A stretch of 64,000 nt of DNA from an uncultured Oscillospiraceae bacterium (lineage in GTDB: Bacteria > Bacillota > Clostridia > Oscillospirales > Oscillospiraceae), in the NCBI GenBank assembly GCA_910587255.1, contig CAJUKT010000091.1, positions 1 to 64,000 of the forward strand, read 5' to 3'. The notes beneath the pieces are model-generated. The model was not told where the DNA came from. It saw only the letters and a list, made by a program, of their open reading frames with translations, and did no database searches. Positions 6,725 to 14,581 of this stretch are shown here, piece after piece. The position numbers were made by a program, and so were the translations under genes. The stretch's first letter is position 1, and every line of letters begins with the position of its first letter.

Positions 6725-7614
6725 AGGGCCGCACCTGCCCCCGCCAGGCCCACGGCGGTGAGGACGGCAAATTGAGGCAGGTAGGGCCGGAACCAGCCGT
6801 CGTAAAGCGGATTGTGGGGGGTGCCGAAGTCTGAGAAGCTGAATATCATGCCAAATACGGCCAGGGACAGCACCGCGGAGGCCAGGGACAGGATATACAC
6901 CGCGGCCCAGCGCCGGTCCCGGGTGCGGGCCTTTACCAGGGCAAACAGCCCCACCAGCCCGGCCAGGGCGCAGCAGCCCCACTCCAGACGGCCTGCTATG
7001 GCGATAAGGCCGGGGGAGGAGTGCGCGCCGTATGCGGAACCGATGCCTTTGCCGATGAAGGATTCGTCCACCGTCCATACGGTTAAAAGCTGCTCCGAAT
7101 CGGCACAGAGGCGCCACACCGCCCACCAGGCATAGGCGAGCGCGGCCAGCATCAGCAGCCCGCAGAGAACTACCCCTTTGGGAATGGCGCCTTTCACCCG
7201 GTTCCTCCGGCGGAGAAAGCACGCCAAGCACAGGCCCGTCCCCGCCGCCAGCTGGAGGAGGGGCAGCACGGTCAAGATGTTGACAGGGGCGTCCACCAGA
7301 TGATAGCTGCCGCCCCACTCATACCATTTGAGGAGCATATAGGAGGGGGAGGCGGGCAGAGGGGCCAGCGCCGCCGCCAGCAGGCACGCCGCCAGGGCGG
7401 CGAATACCGCCAGCCAGGCGTAGTACGCCTTGGGGGGCTGCACCAGCAGGCGCACCACCTGCTCGGGGTCGCCCACCTCCCGGCGCAGCTCCTCCTCGCT
7501 CCGGGGCGGGGAGCCCACGATGTCCCGGTAGTCGGCGATCACGTCCTCCGCCTCCTCCGGGGGCAGCCGCCAGCGGGCGGCCTGCTCCAGCCGGGCCATG
7601 TAATCCTTTTTCAC
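6718..7614 (-). CDS. DUF1700/HAAS-type membrane protein
   Basis: 298 residues from GTG 7614, with AAAGGAG 9 bases upstream. The N-terminal 60 residues (MARLEQAARWRLPPEEAEDVIADYRDI...REVGDPEQVVRLL) are the cytoplasmic HAAS/DUF1700 helical module. It is followed by about seven membrane helices. Such proteins are nearly always paired with PadR regulators, as here, and are thought to be regulated membrane partners of unknown biochemical role. First gene of a two-gene operon. Confidence 0.8.
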   Translation of the reverse strand: MKKDYMARLEQAARWRLPPEEAEDVIADYRDIVGSPPRSEEELRREVGDPEQVVRLLVQPPKAYYAWLAVFAALAACLLAAALAPLPASPSYMLLKWYEWGGSYHLVDAPVNILTVLPLLQLAAGTGLCLACFLRRRNRVKGAIPKGVVLCGLLMLAALAYAWWAVWRLCADSEQLLTVWTVDESFIGKGIGSAYGAHSSPGLIAIAGRLEWGCCALAGLVGLFALVKARTRDRRWAAVYILSLASAVLSLAVFGMIFSFSDFGTPHNPLYDGWFRPYLPQFAVLTAVGLAGAGAALC

Positions 7615-7645
7615 GGGGACACGCTCCTTTCACTCGTGTAAAATT

Positions 7646-7667
7646 TACTATTGTTAAAAATATAGTA
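7646..7667. promoter_or_regulatory. Palindromic operator, probably PadR
   Basis: TACTAT, 10 bp, ATAGTA is a perfect 6-bp dyad in an AT-rich core. It sits 32-53 bp upstream of the DUF1700 start, where the promoter should lie. Inferred binding site of the encoded PadR protein. Confidence 0.5.
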
Positions 7668-7725
7668 GAGACAAGATGATAATATCACACCCCGGCGGGG
7701 CTGTCAAGGGGGAATGCGCCCAGGG

Positions 7726-7754
7726 TTGACAGCGGCGGCAGGGTATGATATACT
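7726..7754 (+). promoter_or_regulatory. Promoter of the ABC-F gene leader
   Basis: TTGACA, 17 bp, TATACT: near-consensus sigma-A promoter, with about 215 bp of leader before the coding region. Confidence 0.85.
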
Positions 7755-7784
7755 GTCCTCAATCTCAGGGAAAAGGGTGAAAAG

Positions 7785-7799
7785 ATGCGCAACAAGTAA
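7785..7799 (+). CDS. Four-codon leader peptide MRNK
   Basis: ATG CGC AAC AAG TAA, preceded by GGGAAAAGGGTG, begins about 25 bases after the predicted transcription start. Short upstream ORFs like this are the sensors in ribosome-mediated attenuation of ABC-F and erm-type resistance genes. The coding call rests on position and context only. Confidence 0.5.
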   Translation: MRNK

Positions 7800-7830
7800 G
7801 TTGAACTTCAAGCTGTGAACAAGAGGTTGG

Positions 7831-7955
7831 GGCCCATGTAACATGGGCCTGGGCTTTCATGGCGCGAAGGGCGGCTTGCTTGACCGGGGGCGTGTCATAT
7901 GCCCCTGCCTTTTCGTCATGTGATCCGTCTTTCTGTCATGAAAGACGGATTTTTT
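7831..7955 (+). promoter_or_regulatory. Attenuator leader of the ABC-F gene
   Basis: Three hairpins follow the leader peptide. The first is GGCCCATGT/ACATGGGCC at 7831-7849; the second is a GGGGC/GCCCC stem at 7887-7905. The third is a terminator with a perfect 11-bp stem (7923-7933 with 7940-7950) and a T tract, ending only 21 bases before the ABC-F start. Stalling on the leader peptide would be expected to alter folding and allow readthrough; this mechanism is inferred. Confidence 0.7.
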
Positions 7956-7976
7956 GCGTAAAAGGAGCGGATGCGT

Positions 7977-9518
7977 ATGTTTCAGGTGAAAAACCTCACC
8001 GTCACCCATAAAAAGGACCTGACCATCCTGGTGGAGGGGCTGTCCTTCACCCTGGCCCCCGGCGACCGGGCGGCCCTCATCGGGGAGGAGGGGAACGGCA
8101 AATCTAGTGTGCTCAAGCTGCTGTATAACCCGGCGCTGGTGGAGCCCTACGCGGAGTGGACGGGGGAGATTGTGGACAGGGGGCTGCGGAAGGGCTACCT
8201 GGCCCAGGAGCTCACCCCGGGGCAGCTGGGACAGCCGGTATGGGAGTTCTGCCAGGCTGTCCCCGCCTTTGAGGGGGCCGGCCCCAAAGCGTTAGACCGC
8301 GCCGCCCGGCAGGTGGGGCTCCGCCCCGAGCTGTTCTGGGATGAGCGCCCCATGGACACCCTGTCCGGCGGGGAACGGGTGAAGCTGCGCCTGGCCCTGC
8401 TGCTGCTGGACAGCCCCGATGTGCTGCTGCTGGATGAGCCGTCCAACGACCTGGACCTTCAGACCCTGGAGTGGCTGGAGGGGTTTCTGCTGGGGTGTAA
8501 AGTGCCGGTGCTCTACATCTCCCACGATGAGACGCTGCTGGAGCGCACCGCCAACGTGGTCATCCACCTGGAGCGGCTGCGGCGGCGCACCCTGCCCCGG
8601 TATACGGTGGCCCGGACGGGGTACGGGGAGTACGTGGAGCGGCGGCAGGCGGGCTTTGTCCACCAGGAGCAGGTGGCCCGGAAGGAGCGGGCGGAGTACG
8701 ACGCAAAGATGGCCAAATACCGCCAGATCCGGGACAAGATGGATCATGCGCTGGCCACCGCCACCCGTCAGGACCCCCACAACGCGGCAATTATGAAAAA
8801 GAAAATGCATACGGTGCTGTCCATCGGGCGCCGGTTTGAACGGGAAAAGGAGGACATGACCGCCCTGCCTGAGTGGGAGGAGGCCATCCTCACCTTTTTC
8901 GACGCGGGCCGGTCCGTCTTTCCCGCGGGCAAGACGGTGCTGCGGCTGGACCTGCCAGAGCTCACCGCCGGGGAGCGGGTGCTGGCCCGGGACGTGCGGC
9001 TGTGGGTGACGGGGCCGGAAAAGATCGGCATCGTGGGCCCCAACGGCGTGGGCAAATCCACCCTGCTGAAGCTGGCGGCGGACGGGCTGCTGGCCCGGGG
9101 CGACCTGCGGGCGGCCTACATGCCCCAGGACTACGGCGATCTGCTGCTGGGGGACAAGACCCCGGTGGAGGTGCTGGCCCCCTCCGGGCGCAGGGACGAC
9201 GTGACAAGGGCCCGCACCTTACTGGGCAATATGAAGTACAAGGCGGAGGAGATGGAGCACCCGGCGGCGGGGCTGTCGGGGGGCCAGCGGGCCAAACTGC
9301 TGTTTTTGTCCATGGTGCTGAACGGGGCAAACGTGCTGGTGCTGGACGAGCCCACCCGGAATTTCTCCCCCCTGTCCGCCCCGGTGATCCGCCGGGTGCT
9401 GGCGGATTTCCCCGGGGTCATCATCAGCGTGTCCCATGACAGGCTGTATCTGGACGAGGTGTGCACCCGCGTCCTGGAGCTGACCCCGGACGGTCTGCGC
9501 CAGTGCCGGTGGGAATAG
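7977..9518 (+). CDS. ABC-F ATPase, probable ribosome-protection (antibiotic resistance) type
   Basis: 513 residues from ATG 7977, which is 9 bases after AAAGGAG; ATG 7971 would be only 3 bases away. There are two ABC domains and no membrane helices. Domain 1 has GEEGNGKSS, LSGGE and LLLDEPSNDLD. A long charged linker (about 205-310, with YVERRQAGFVHQEQ) separates it from domain 2, which has GPNGVGKST, LSGGQ and LVLDEPTRNFSPLS. The DEPTRNFSPLS ending and long linker resemble Lsa/CplR/Vga-like proteins that displace drugs from the ribosome. An attenuator leader supports inducible resistance. The drug class cannot be told from sequence. Confidence 0.85.
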   Translation: MFQVKNLTVTHKKDLTILVEGLSFTLAPGDRAALIGEEGNGKSSVLKLLYNPALVEPYAEWTGEIVDRGLRKGYLAQELTPGQLGQPVWEFCQAVPAFEGAGPKALDRAARQVGLRPELFWDERPMDTLSGGERVKLRLALLLLDSPDVLLLDEPSNDLDLQTLEWLEGFLLGCKVPVLYISHDETLLERTANVVIHLERLRRRTLPRYTVARTGYGEYVERRQAGFVHQEQVARKERAEYDAKMAKYRQIRDKMDHALATATRQDPHNAAIMKKKMHTVLSIGRRFEREKEDMTALPEWEEAILTFFDAGRSVFPAGKTVLRLDLPELTAGERVLARDVRLWVTGPEKIGIVGPNGVGKSTLLKLAADGLLARGDLRAAYMPQDYGDLLLGDKTPVEVLAPSGRRDDVTRARTLLGNMKYKAEEMEHPAAGLSGGQRAKLLFLSMVLNGANVLVLDEPTRNFSPLSAPVIRRVLADFPGVIISVSHDRLYLDEVCTRVLELTPDGLRQCRWE

Positions 9519-9538
9519 GCCAATCTCGATTTAAAGTA

Positions 9539-9567
9539 TTGATAAATTATACTCTTTGTAGTATAAA
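9539..9567 (+). promoter_or_regulatory. Promoter for secreted orphan gene
   Basis: TTGATA, 17 bp, TATAAA in an AT-rich stretch, about 70 bp upstream of the start codon. Confidence 0.7.
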
Positions 9568-9640
9568 TATCATAGTCGGATTTAAGCAAAGCCGGCAAAT
9601 ATGGGTGCTGTTAATAACCACGTTTCAGGAGGTTTTATTT

Positions 9641-10207
9641 GTGGAAAAAAAGACATATCAAATCTTGTTTCTCTTGGCCGTGTGCGTGGCTTTGTGGGGG
9701 GGACTGCTATGCGCTTCCGCCGCCGACATTACCCCGGAATCCATTTACACGGTGGATGAACCCTATCAGTATCCTATTCTGCCGGGAACAGCAGAATGGC
9801 GGGCTCTGAACACTTTGGAGGAAAAGATCCAGGCTTGCCATGTAGACGAGGAACTGTTGGCTTCGATGACCACTCCGGCCCTGTTGGAGACGGTACTAAC
9901 CTATCCGCTGCTCGCCAACATATATGCGTTTAACTCAATAGAGGGCGGCATAGAGAATGTTTCCATGTATTTTCCGGGAATTTCGCTCTTGGCTGTTCGA
10001 GAGGATGTGAATGACTGTTTGATTGAATGCGCACAGGCGGTGACACAAAGTCGAGAAGAAACATCTGCAATTTCAAAGTTGAATATAGATACGCTTTCCC
10101 GCTATTTAGGCGTGGAATTATCAGAGATTGGGGAGATTGGTTCCAATGACACATTTTCCGCTGCGGCATCTACCGCATATGGCGGGGCAACCTACTGGGC
10201 ACCATGA
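9641..10207 (+). CDS. Secreted hypothetical protein
   Basis: 188 residues from GTG 9641, with a strong AGGAGG upstream. A signal peptide (YQILFLLAVCVALWGGLLCASA) is followed by a mature domain with TPALLETVLTYPLLANIYAFNS and a later LLAVREDVNDCLIECAQ. I have seen this layout (a threonine- or serine-rich start, LVETVLNYP-like helix, then an arginine/aspartate helix) in secreted Firmicutes proteins of unknown function. Base composition is much more AT-rich than its neighbours and it has its own promoter and terminator, consistent with acquisition by transfer. Confidence 0.7.
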   Translation: MEKKTYQILFLLAVCVALWGGLLCASAADITPESIYTVDEPYQYPILPGTAEWRALNTLEEKIQACHVDEELLASMTTPALLETVLTYPLLANIYAFNSIEGGIENVSMYFPGISLLAVREDVNDCLIECAQAVTQSREETSAISKLNIDTLSRYLGVELSEIGEIGSNDTFSAAASTAYGGATYWAP

Positions 10208-10245
10208 CTCAAGAAGCATAAGAGGAATGAAACAATTGACGCAAT

Positions 10246-10278
10246 GGGGCCGGGGAATTTTTCCCTGGCCCCGTATTT
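10246..10278 (+). terminator. Terminator of secreted orphan
   Basis: GGGGCCGGGGAA pairs with TTCCCTGGCCCC (one mismatch), followed by a T-rich GTATTTTG. The next ~110 bases (10280-10390) show no gene. Confidence 0.7.
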
Positions 10279-10391
10279 TGTGTGGAACCTGAGGCAGAGT
10301 TGATGACAGAGCCCCGGATTTCCTTCAGATGGGGAAAGCCTGCCTGGGAATCAAAAATTTGCGCGGAGGCGGGGCTGCAAGAGGTATAGGC

Positions 10392-10422
10392 AAAAAAGGC
10401 CGCCCGAGGGTTCCCGGGCGGC
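10392..10422 (-). terminator. Terminator of the 10432-11319 gene
   Basis: On the minus strand, GCCGCCCGGGAA... folds onto GGGCGGC and is followed by CTTTTTTG, 10 bases past the stop codon. Confidence 0.8.
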
Positions 10423-10431
10423 TTCATGTAT

Positions 10432-11319
10432 TCAGGAGGCGAAAATGTCCAGGGCTTTATAGCCCTCGATGCGCTGGGCCACGGCGGACCAGGTGGGGCC
10501 GGAGCGCACAAAATCATAATCGGCCCAGATGCGATCCAGCTCGGCCTTTACCTGGGGGATGTCCCGGAGGCTCCCGCCCGCGGTGCGCTGCCAGTAGTCG
10601 GGGACCAGGGCGCAGGGGATCAGCCCGCCGTCGTCCTGCACAGGCTCCCCCGTCAGACAGAGAAGCTGCCCGTCCAGCAGCCCCTGGACGCTCAGCAGGG
10701 TGGACATGCCGTTGAGGTCAAAGACCTGCAGGGGCGCGCCGGCGGCACAGGGGATCTCGCCCCCGGCGAAAAACGCCTCGTCGTCGCTCAGGACGTACAG
10801 GTCGCCGCACACGGTTTTGAGGAAGTTGAATTCCTCCTGGCTGATGGCCTCCTGGAAGGACTTCACCACCAGCTCCACGCACCGGCCCAGCGTGCCCAGC
10901 ACCCCGCAGCCGGGCAGGGCGGCCAGCCGCTCCCCCACCGGAGCCAGCCGGGACAGGGTGAGCAGCGACCATACCCGCACCTGGGCGTCCCCCAGCTCGC
11001 CCATTTTGTCCTCAATTTCCTCCACCATCTGATTAGCCAGCAGGGGGGCGTCCTCCAGCTCGCCGATCTTGTCCGAGCAGTCGTCGGTGAGCTTTTCCCC
11101 CAGCTGCTCATACACGTCTTCCCGGGCGCTGTAAATGGTGTCGGCACGGCTCAGCCACAGCATGGCCGCGCCCGGGTTTTCCGCATTCAGGGCGGAGAGG
11201 CCCAGGTCGTAATAGGCTTTGGCCAGCCCGGTGTAATCCCCGCTTTGCAGGCAGGCGGATACCCGCTCCTCCGGGGGCAGGGCGGGCTCCCGCTTCTTGA
11301 ACAGATTGAACATGTTCAC
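10432..11319 (-). CDS. Hypothetical cytoplasmic protein with TPR-like N-terminus
   Basis: 295 residues from GTG 11319 (an ATG lies two codons in), with GGAG upstream. The N-terminal ~60 residues (VSACLQSGDYTGLAKAYYDLGLSALNAENPGAAMLWLSRADTIYS) look like two helix-turn-helix TPR-type repeats. The remainder is mixed alpha/beta with no motif I can name (LAPVGERLAALPGCGVLGTLG, PQVKAELDRIWADYDFV). No signal peptide or membrane helix. Single-gene unit with its own promoter and terminator. Function unknown. Confidence 0.7.
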   Translation of the reverse strand: MNMFNLFKKREPALPPEERVSACLQSGDYTGLAKAYYDLGLSALNAENPGAAMLWLSRADTIYSAREDVYEQLGEKLTDDCSDKIGELEDAPLLANQMVEEIEDKMGELGDAQVRVWSLLTLSRLAPVGERLAALPGCGVLGTLGRCVELVVKSFQEAISQEEFNFLKTVCGDLYVLSDDEAFFAGGEIPCAAGAPLQVFDLNGMSTLLSVQGLLDGQLLCLTGEPVQDDGGLIPCALVPDYWQRTAGGSLRDIPQVKAELDRIWADYDFVRSGPTWSAVAQRIEGYKALDIFAS

Positions 11320-11363
11320 TCATCTCCAGCTTTATTCTAGATCGCCTTCCGGCGGCAGAGTTT

Positions 11364-11392
11364 ATGATAGCACAGCCGCCCCGCCCCGTCAA
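11364..11392 (-). promoter_or_regulatory. Promoter of the 10432-11319 gene
   Basis: On the minus strand: TTGACG (11387-11392), 17 bp, TATCAT (11364-11369). Confidence 0.65.
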
Positions 11393-11426
11393 TCGCGGAC
11401 ATATGGGATTTGTGCGGGCATTCCCC

Positions 11427-11455
11427 TTGACTTGCCCCGCCGGGGGGCGTAAAAT
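11427..11455 (+). promoter_or_regulatory. pyrG promoter
   Basis: TTGACT, 17 bp, TAAAAT, 65 bp before the pyrG start. I see no obvious pyrimidine-responsive attenuator in this short leader. Confidence 0.7.
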
Positions 11456-11520
11456 AAGCCGTTAAATGGAAACTGGGCGGGGCAGACGGGGCGCTCCCCC
11501 TGCCCCGGGGAGGAATTCAC

Positions 11521-13125
11521 ATGACTACAGGCACAAAATTTATCTTTGTCACCGGCGGGGTGGTGTCCGGGCTGGGCAAGGGCATCACGGCGGCGTCCCT
11601 GGGCCGGCTTTTGAAGCAGCGGGGGCTGCGGGTGCGGGTGCAGAAGCTGGACCCCTACCTCAACGTGGACCCGGGCACCATGTCCCCCTACCAGCATGGG
11701 GAGGTGTTCGTCACCGACGACGGGGCGGAGACCGACCTGGATTTGGGCCACTACGAGCGGTTTATCGACGAAAACCTCACCGTGAACTCCTCGGTGTCCG
11801 CCGGGCGGGTCTACTGGAACGTCCTCAACCGGGAGCGGGAGGGGGACTATTTAGGGGGCACGGTGCAGATCATCCCCCACATCACCGACGAGATCAAGCG
11901 GCACATCTACTCCCTGGAGGGGACGGATGTGGACGCGGCCATTGTGGAGATTGGCGGCACCGTGGGCGATATTGAGAGCCAGCCCTTTTTGGAGGCCATC
12001 CGGCAGGTGGCTGCCGAGCGGGGGCGGCAGAACGTGATGTTTATCCATGTGTCCCTCATCGTGTCCATCCCCGGCTCCGGGGAGCTGAAGTCCAAGCCCA
12101 CCCAGCACTCCGCCAAGGAGCTGCTCAGCCTGGGCATTCAGCCCGACGTGATCATGTGCCGCAGCGACGCCCCCGTTCCCCAGGACATTTTGAACAAGAT
12201 TTCCCTGTTCTGCAATATCCCCGTGGACCACGCCATCCCCAACCTGACGGCGGAGCTGCTGTACGAGGTGCCCCTCATGCTGGAGCGGGAGGGGCTGGCC
12301 GACGTGGTGGTGCGGCGCTTAGGGCTGATCTGCCACGCGCCGGACCTCACCGAGTGGGCCACCATGGTCCACCGGGCCAAGCATCCCGCGGGAGCCGTCA
12401 CCATCGCCCTGGTGGGCAAGTACGTGGGGCTGCACGACGCATATCTGTCGGTAGCGGAGGCGCTGACCCACGGCGGCATCGAAAACGGTGTCTCGGTGAA
12501 CATCCGCTGGGTCAATTCCGAGGAGGTCACGGCGAATACGGCAGACCGACTGCTGGCGGGCGTCCAGGGCATCCTGGTGCCCGGCGGCTTTGGCAGCCGG
12601 GGGATCGAGGGCAAGATTGAGGCCATTCGGTACGCCAGGGAGAACAAAATTCCTTTTCTGGGTATCTGTCTGGGGATGCAGCTGGTGGTGGTGGAGTACG
12701 CCCGGCACGTGTGCGCTCTGGCGGGGGCCCACTCCTCCGAGCTGGACCCCACCACCCCTTATCCCGTCATTGACCTGATGCCCGGCCAGGTGGGGGTGAC
12801 CGCCAAAGGGGGCACCATGCGGCTGGGCAGCTATCCCTGCCGACTGGAGGAGGGATCGCTGGCCGCATCTATCTACGGCACAAATGAGATCAGTGAGCGC
12901 CACCGCCATCGCTACGAATTCAACAACGACTACCGGGAGGCGCTGACAAAGGCGGGACTGGCCCTGTCCGGCCTGTCCCCGGACGGGCGGCTGGTGGAGG
13001 TGGTGGAGCTGCCGGGGCACCCCTGGTTCGCGGCGTGCCAGTTCCACCCGGAGCTGAAGTCCCGGCCTAACCGGGCGCACCCGCTGTTCCGGGAGTTTAT
13101 CCGGGCGGCGAAACAGAAGCGCTGA
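11521..13125 (+). CDS. pyrG: CTP synthase
   Basis: 534 residues, full length. Makes CTP from UTP, ATP and glutamine in the cytosol. The synthetase domain (1-265) starts TKFIFVTGGVVSGLGKGI (P-loop) and contains KLDPYLNVDPGTMSP. The class I glutaminase domain (about 290-530) has Cys383 in GICLGMQ and His509/Glu511 in CQFHPE, so the triad is intact. GGGGAGG lies upstream of ATG. The last codons, CAG AAG CGC TGA, already belong to the start of a repeat element that continues downstream. Confidence 0.98.
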   Translation: MTTGTKFIFVTGGVVSGLGKGITAASLGRLLKQRGLRVRVQKLDPYLNVDPGTMSPYQHGEVFVTDDGAETDLDLGHYERFIDENLTVNSSVSAGRVYWNVLNREREGDYLGGTVQIIPHITDEIKRHIYSLEGTDVDAAIVEIGGTVGDIESQPFLEAIRQVAAERGRQNVMFIHVSLIVSIPGSGELKSKPTQHSAKELLSLGIQPDVIMCRSDAPVPQDILNKISLFCNIPVDHAIPNLTAELLYEVPLMLEREGLADVVVRRLGLICHAPDLTEWATMVHRAKHPAGAVTIALVGKYVGLHDAYLSVAEALTHGGIENGVSVNIRWVNSEEVTANTADRLLAGVQGILVPGGFGSRGIEGKIEAIRYARENKIPFLGICLGMQLVVVEYARHVCALAGAHSSELDPTTPYPVIDLMPGQVGVTAKGGTMRLGSYPCRLEEGSLAASIYGTNEISERHRHRYEFNNDYREALTKAGLALSGLSPDGRLVEVVELPGHPWFAACQFHPELKSRPNRAHPLFREFIRAAKQKR

Positions 13126-13284
13126 GCCGTCGGGAGCAGCGCGGATGGAGCGGAGCGAGGGCAAAAGCCCAAGGACCGCAGAGCGGGACTGGGTTTTGCC
13201 GGAGGCGGAGTGAAGCCGCGCGCAGCGAGCAGGCGAAGCGAGACAAGACAGAAGCGCTGAGCCGTGGTGAGCAGCGCGGATGGA
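13113..13284 (+). repeat. Family 1 structured repeat, copy A (pyrG 3' end)
   Basis: The head (ACAGAAGCGCTGAGCCGT...) spans the pyrG stop codon and recurs at 13248-13284, 135 bp later, with few changes. Between them lies the family hairpin: GGCAAAAGCCCA (13160-13171) with TGGGTTTTGCC (13190-13200) and a CCGC/GCGG tip (13176-13179 with 13183-13186). Then come GGCGGAG.GAAGCCGC and GCAGCGA.CAGGCG, typical of the family tail. Confidence 0.85.
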
Positions 13285-13300
13285 AGCGCGGCAACAGCAG

Positions 13301-13336
13301 CCGCCCCGGACGGCATTGCCGTCCGGGGCGGTTGTT
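13301..13336. terminator. Convergent terminator between pyrG and ilvE
   Basis: A perfect 14-bp GC stem (13301-13314 with 13318-13331) with an ATT loop, followed by TTGTTTCTCC on the plus strand. Confidence 0.85.
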
Positions 13337-13341
13337 TCTCC

Positions 13342-14409
13342 TTATTCCACGGGCTCGACCCACCCGTAGGGGTCGGGCTGGGTTCCCCACTGGATGCCGG
13401 TGAGGGTGTCGTACAGCCGCTGGGTCAGCGGGCCGATGCTCCCGCCGTTGACCGTGACCTTCTCCTCCCCCTGGGCCAGCAGGCCGATGGGGGATACCAC
13501 CGCCGCCGTGCCGGTGCCCCAGGCCTCCTCCAGGGCGCCCGTCCGGGCCGCGTCGAACAGCTCCTGGGCGGAGATGAGCCGCTCCTCCGCCGGGATGCCC
13601 CAGCTGCGGATGAGCTCCAGGCAGCTCTTGCGGGTGATGCCGGGCAGCACCGAGCCGGTGAGCTCCGGGGTGATGACGGCGCTGCCGATCTTGAACATCA
13701 CGTTCATGGAGCCCACTTCCTCAATATACTTGCGGTGGACGCCGTCCAGCCACAGCACCTGGGAGAAGCCCTGTCCCTCCGCCCGCTCGCCGGCGCGGAT
13801 GGAGGCGGCGTAATTGCCGCCGCATTTGGTGAAGCCGGTGCCCCCCCGGACGGAGCGCACGTCCTGGTCCTCCACGTAAATCTTCACCGGGTTGATGCCC
13901 TCGGGATAGTAGGCCCCCACCGGGCAGCAGATGACGGCAAAGAGGTAGCTGTGGGAGGCGTGCACCCCCAGGCCGTTGTCGGTGGCGATGATGAAGGGGC
14001 GGATATAGAGGGAGGCGCCCACCTTATGGGGCACCCAGGTCCGATCCGCGCCCACCACGGCCTTCACCGCCTGGACGAAGTCGTCCTCGGGGATCTCGGG
14101 GATGCACAGGCGGCGGCAGGAGGAGTTGAGCCGCTGGGCGTTTTCATAGGGCCGGAAGAGCTGTACCTGGCCGCCGGGGGCGCGGTAGGCCTTCATGCCC
14201 TCGAAGATCTCCTGGGCGTAGTGGAACACCATGCAGGACAGCTCGAAGGGCAGCGGGCCGTAGGGGACGACGCGGGGGTCATGCCAGCCCTGGCCGGCGT
14301 CGTAGTTCATCAGGAACATGTGGTCGGTGAAGGTCTTGCCGAACACCAGCTTGTCCGGGTCGGGCTGGGGCTTGAGGGCCTGGGCGGGGGTGATTTTGAT
14401 ATCCAGCAT
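13342..14409 (-). CDS. ilvE: Branched-chain amino acid aminotransferase
   Basis: 355 residues, the length of the eukaryote-like/BCAT type. Transfers amino groups between glutamate and the keto acids of Leu, Ile and Val. Fold type IV PLP enzyme: FEGMKAYR near residue 70, FRPYENAQRLN near 85-95, and the PLP lysine Lys195 in TKCGGNYA. The C-terminal EELGTGTAA-like block reads EAWGTGTAAVVSPIG. Own promoter (14445-14473); convergent with pyrG. No T-box or leader attenuator is visible upstream. Confidence 0.96.
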   Translation of the reverse strand: MLDIKITPAQALKPQPDPDKLVFGKTFTDHMFLMNYDAGQGWHDPRVVPYGPLPFELSCMVFHYAQEIFEGMKAYRAPGGQVQLFRPYENAQRLNSSCRRLCIPEIPEDDFVQAVKAVVGADRTWVPHKVGASLYIRPFIIATDNGLGVHASHSYLFAVICCPVGAYYPEGINPVKIYVEDQDVRSVRGGTGFTKCGGNYAASIRAGERAEGQGFSQVLWLDGVHRKYIEEVGSMNVMFKIGSAVITPELTGSVLPGITRKSCLELIRSWGIPAEERLISAQELFDAARTGALEEAWGTGTAAVVSPIGLLAQGEEKVTVNGGSIGPLTQRLYDTLTGIQWGTQPDPYGWVEPVE

Positions 14410-14444
14410 AGGGATCGGCTCCTTTGACGATGTAAAGTAATGAT

Positions 14445-14473
14445 ATTATACCAGCGCAGGGTCAGGGATGCAA
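14445..14473 (-). promoter_or_regulatory. ilvE promoter
   Basis: Minus strand: TTGCAT (14468-14473), 17 bp, TATAAT (14445-14450). Confidence 0.75.
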
Positions 14474-14497
14474 TGGGGATTTTCCCAAATCCGGCCC

Positions 14498-14526
14498 TTG
14501 TTTTTGCGGCGGCGATTTGGTATAAT
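14498..14526 (+). promoter_or_regulatory. gdpP operon promoter
   Basis: TTGTTT, 17 bp, TATAAT, 56 bp before the gdpP start; likely the promoter of the gdpP-rplI-dnaB cluster. Confidence 0.7.
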
Positions 14527-14581
14527 CTATTATCTTATGGAATGCGGCCCCTGCCTTGGATCGGGTTGGAAAGAGGTGAAG

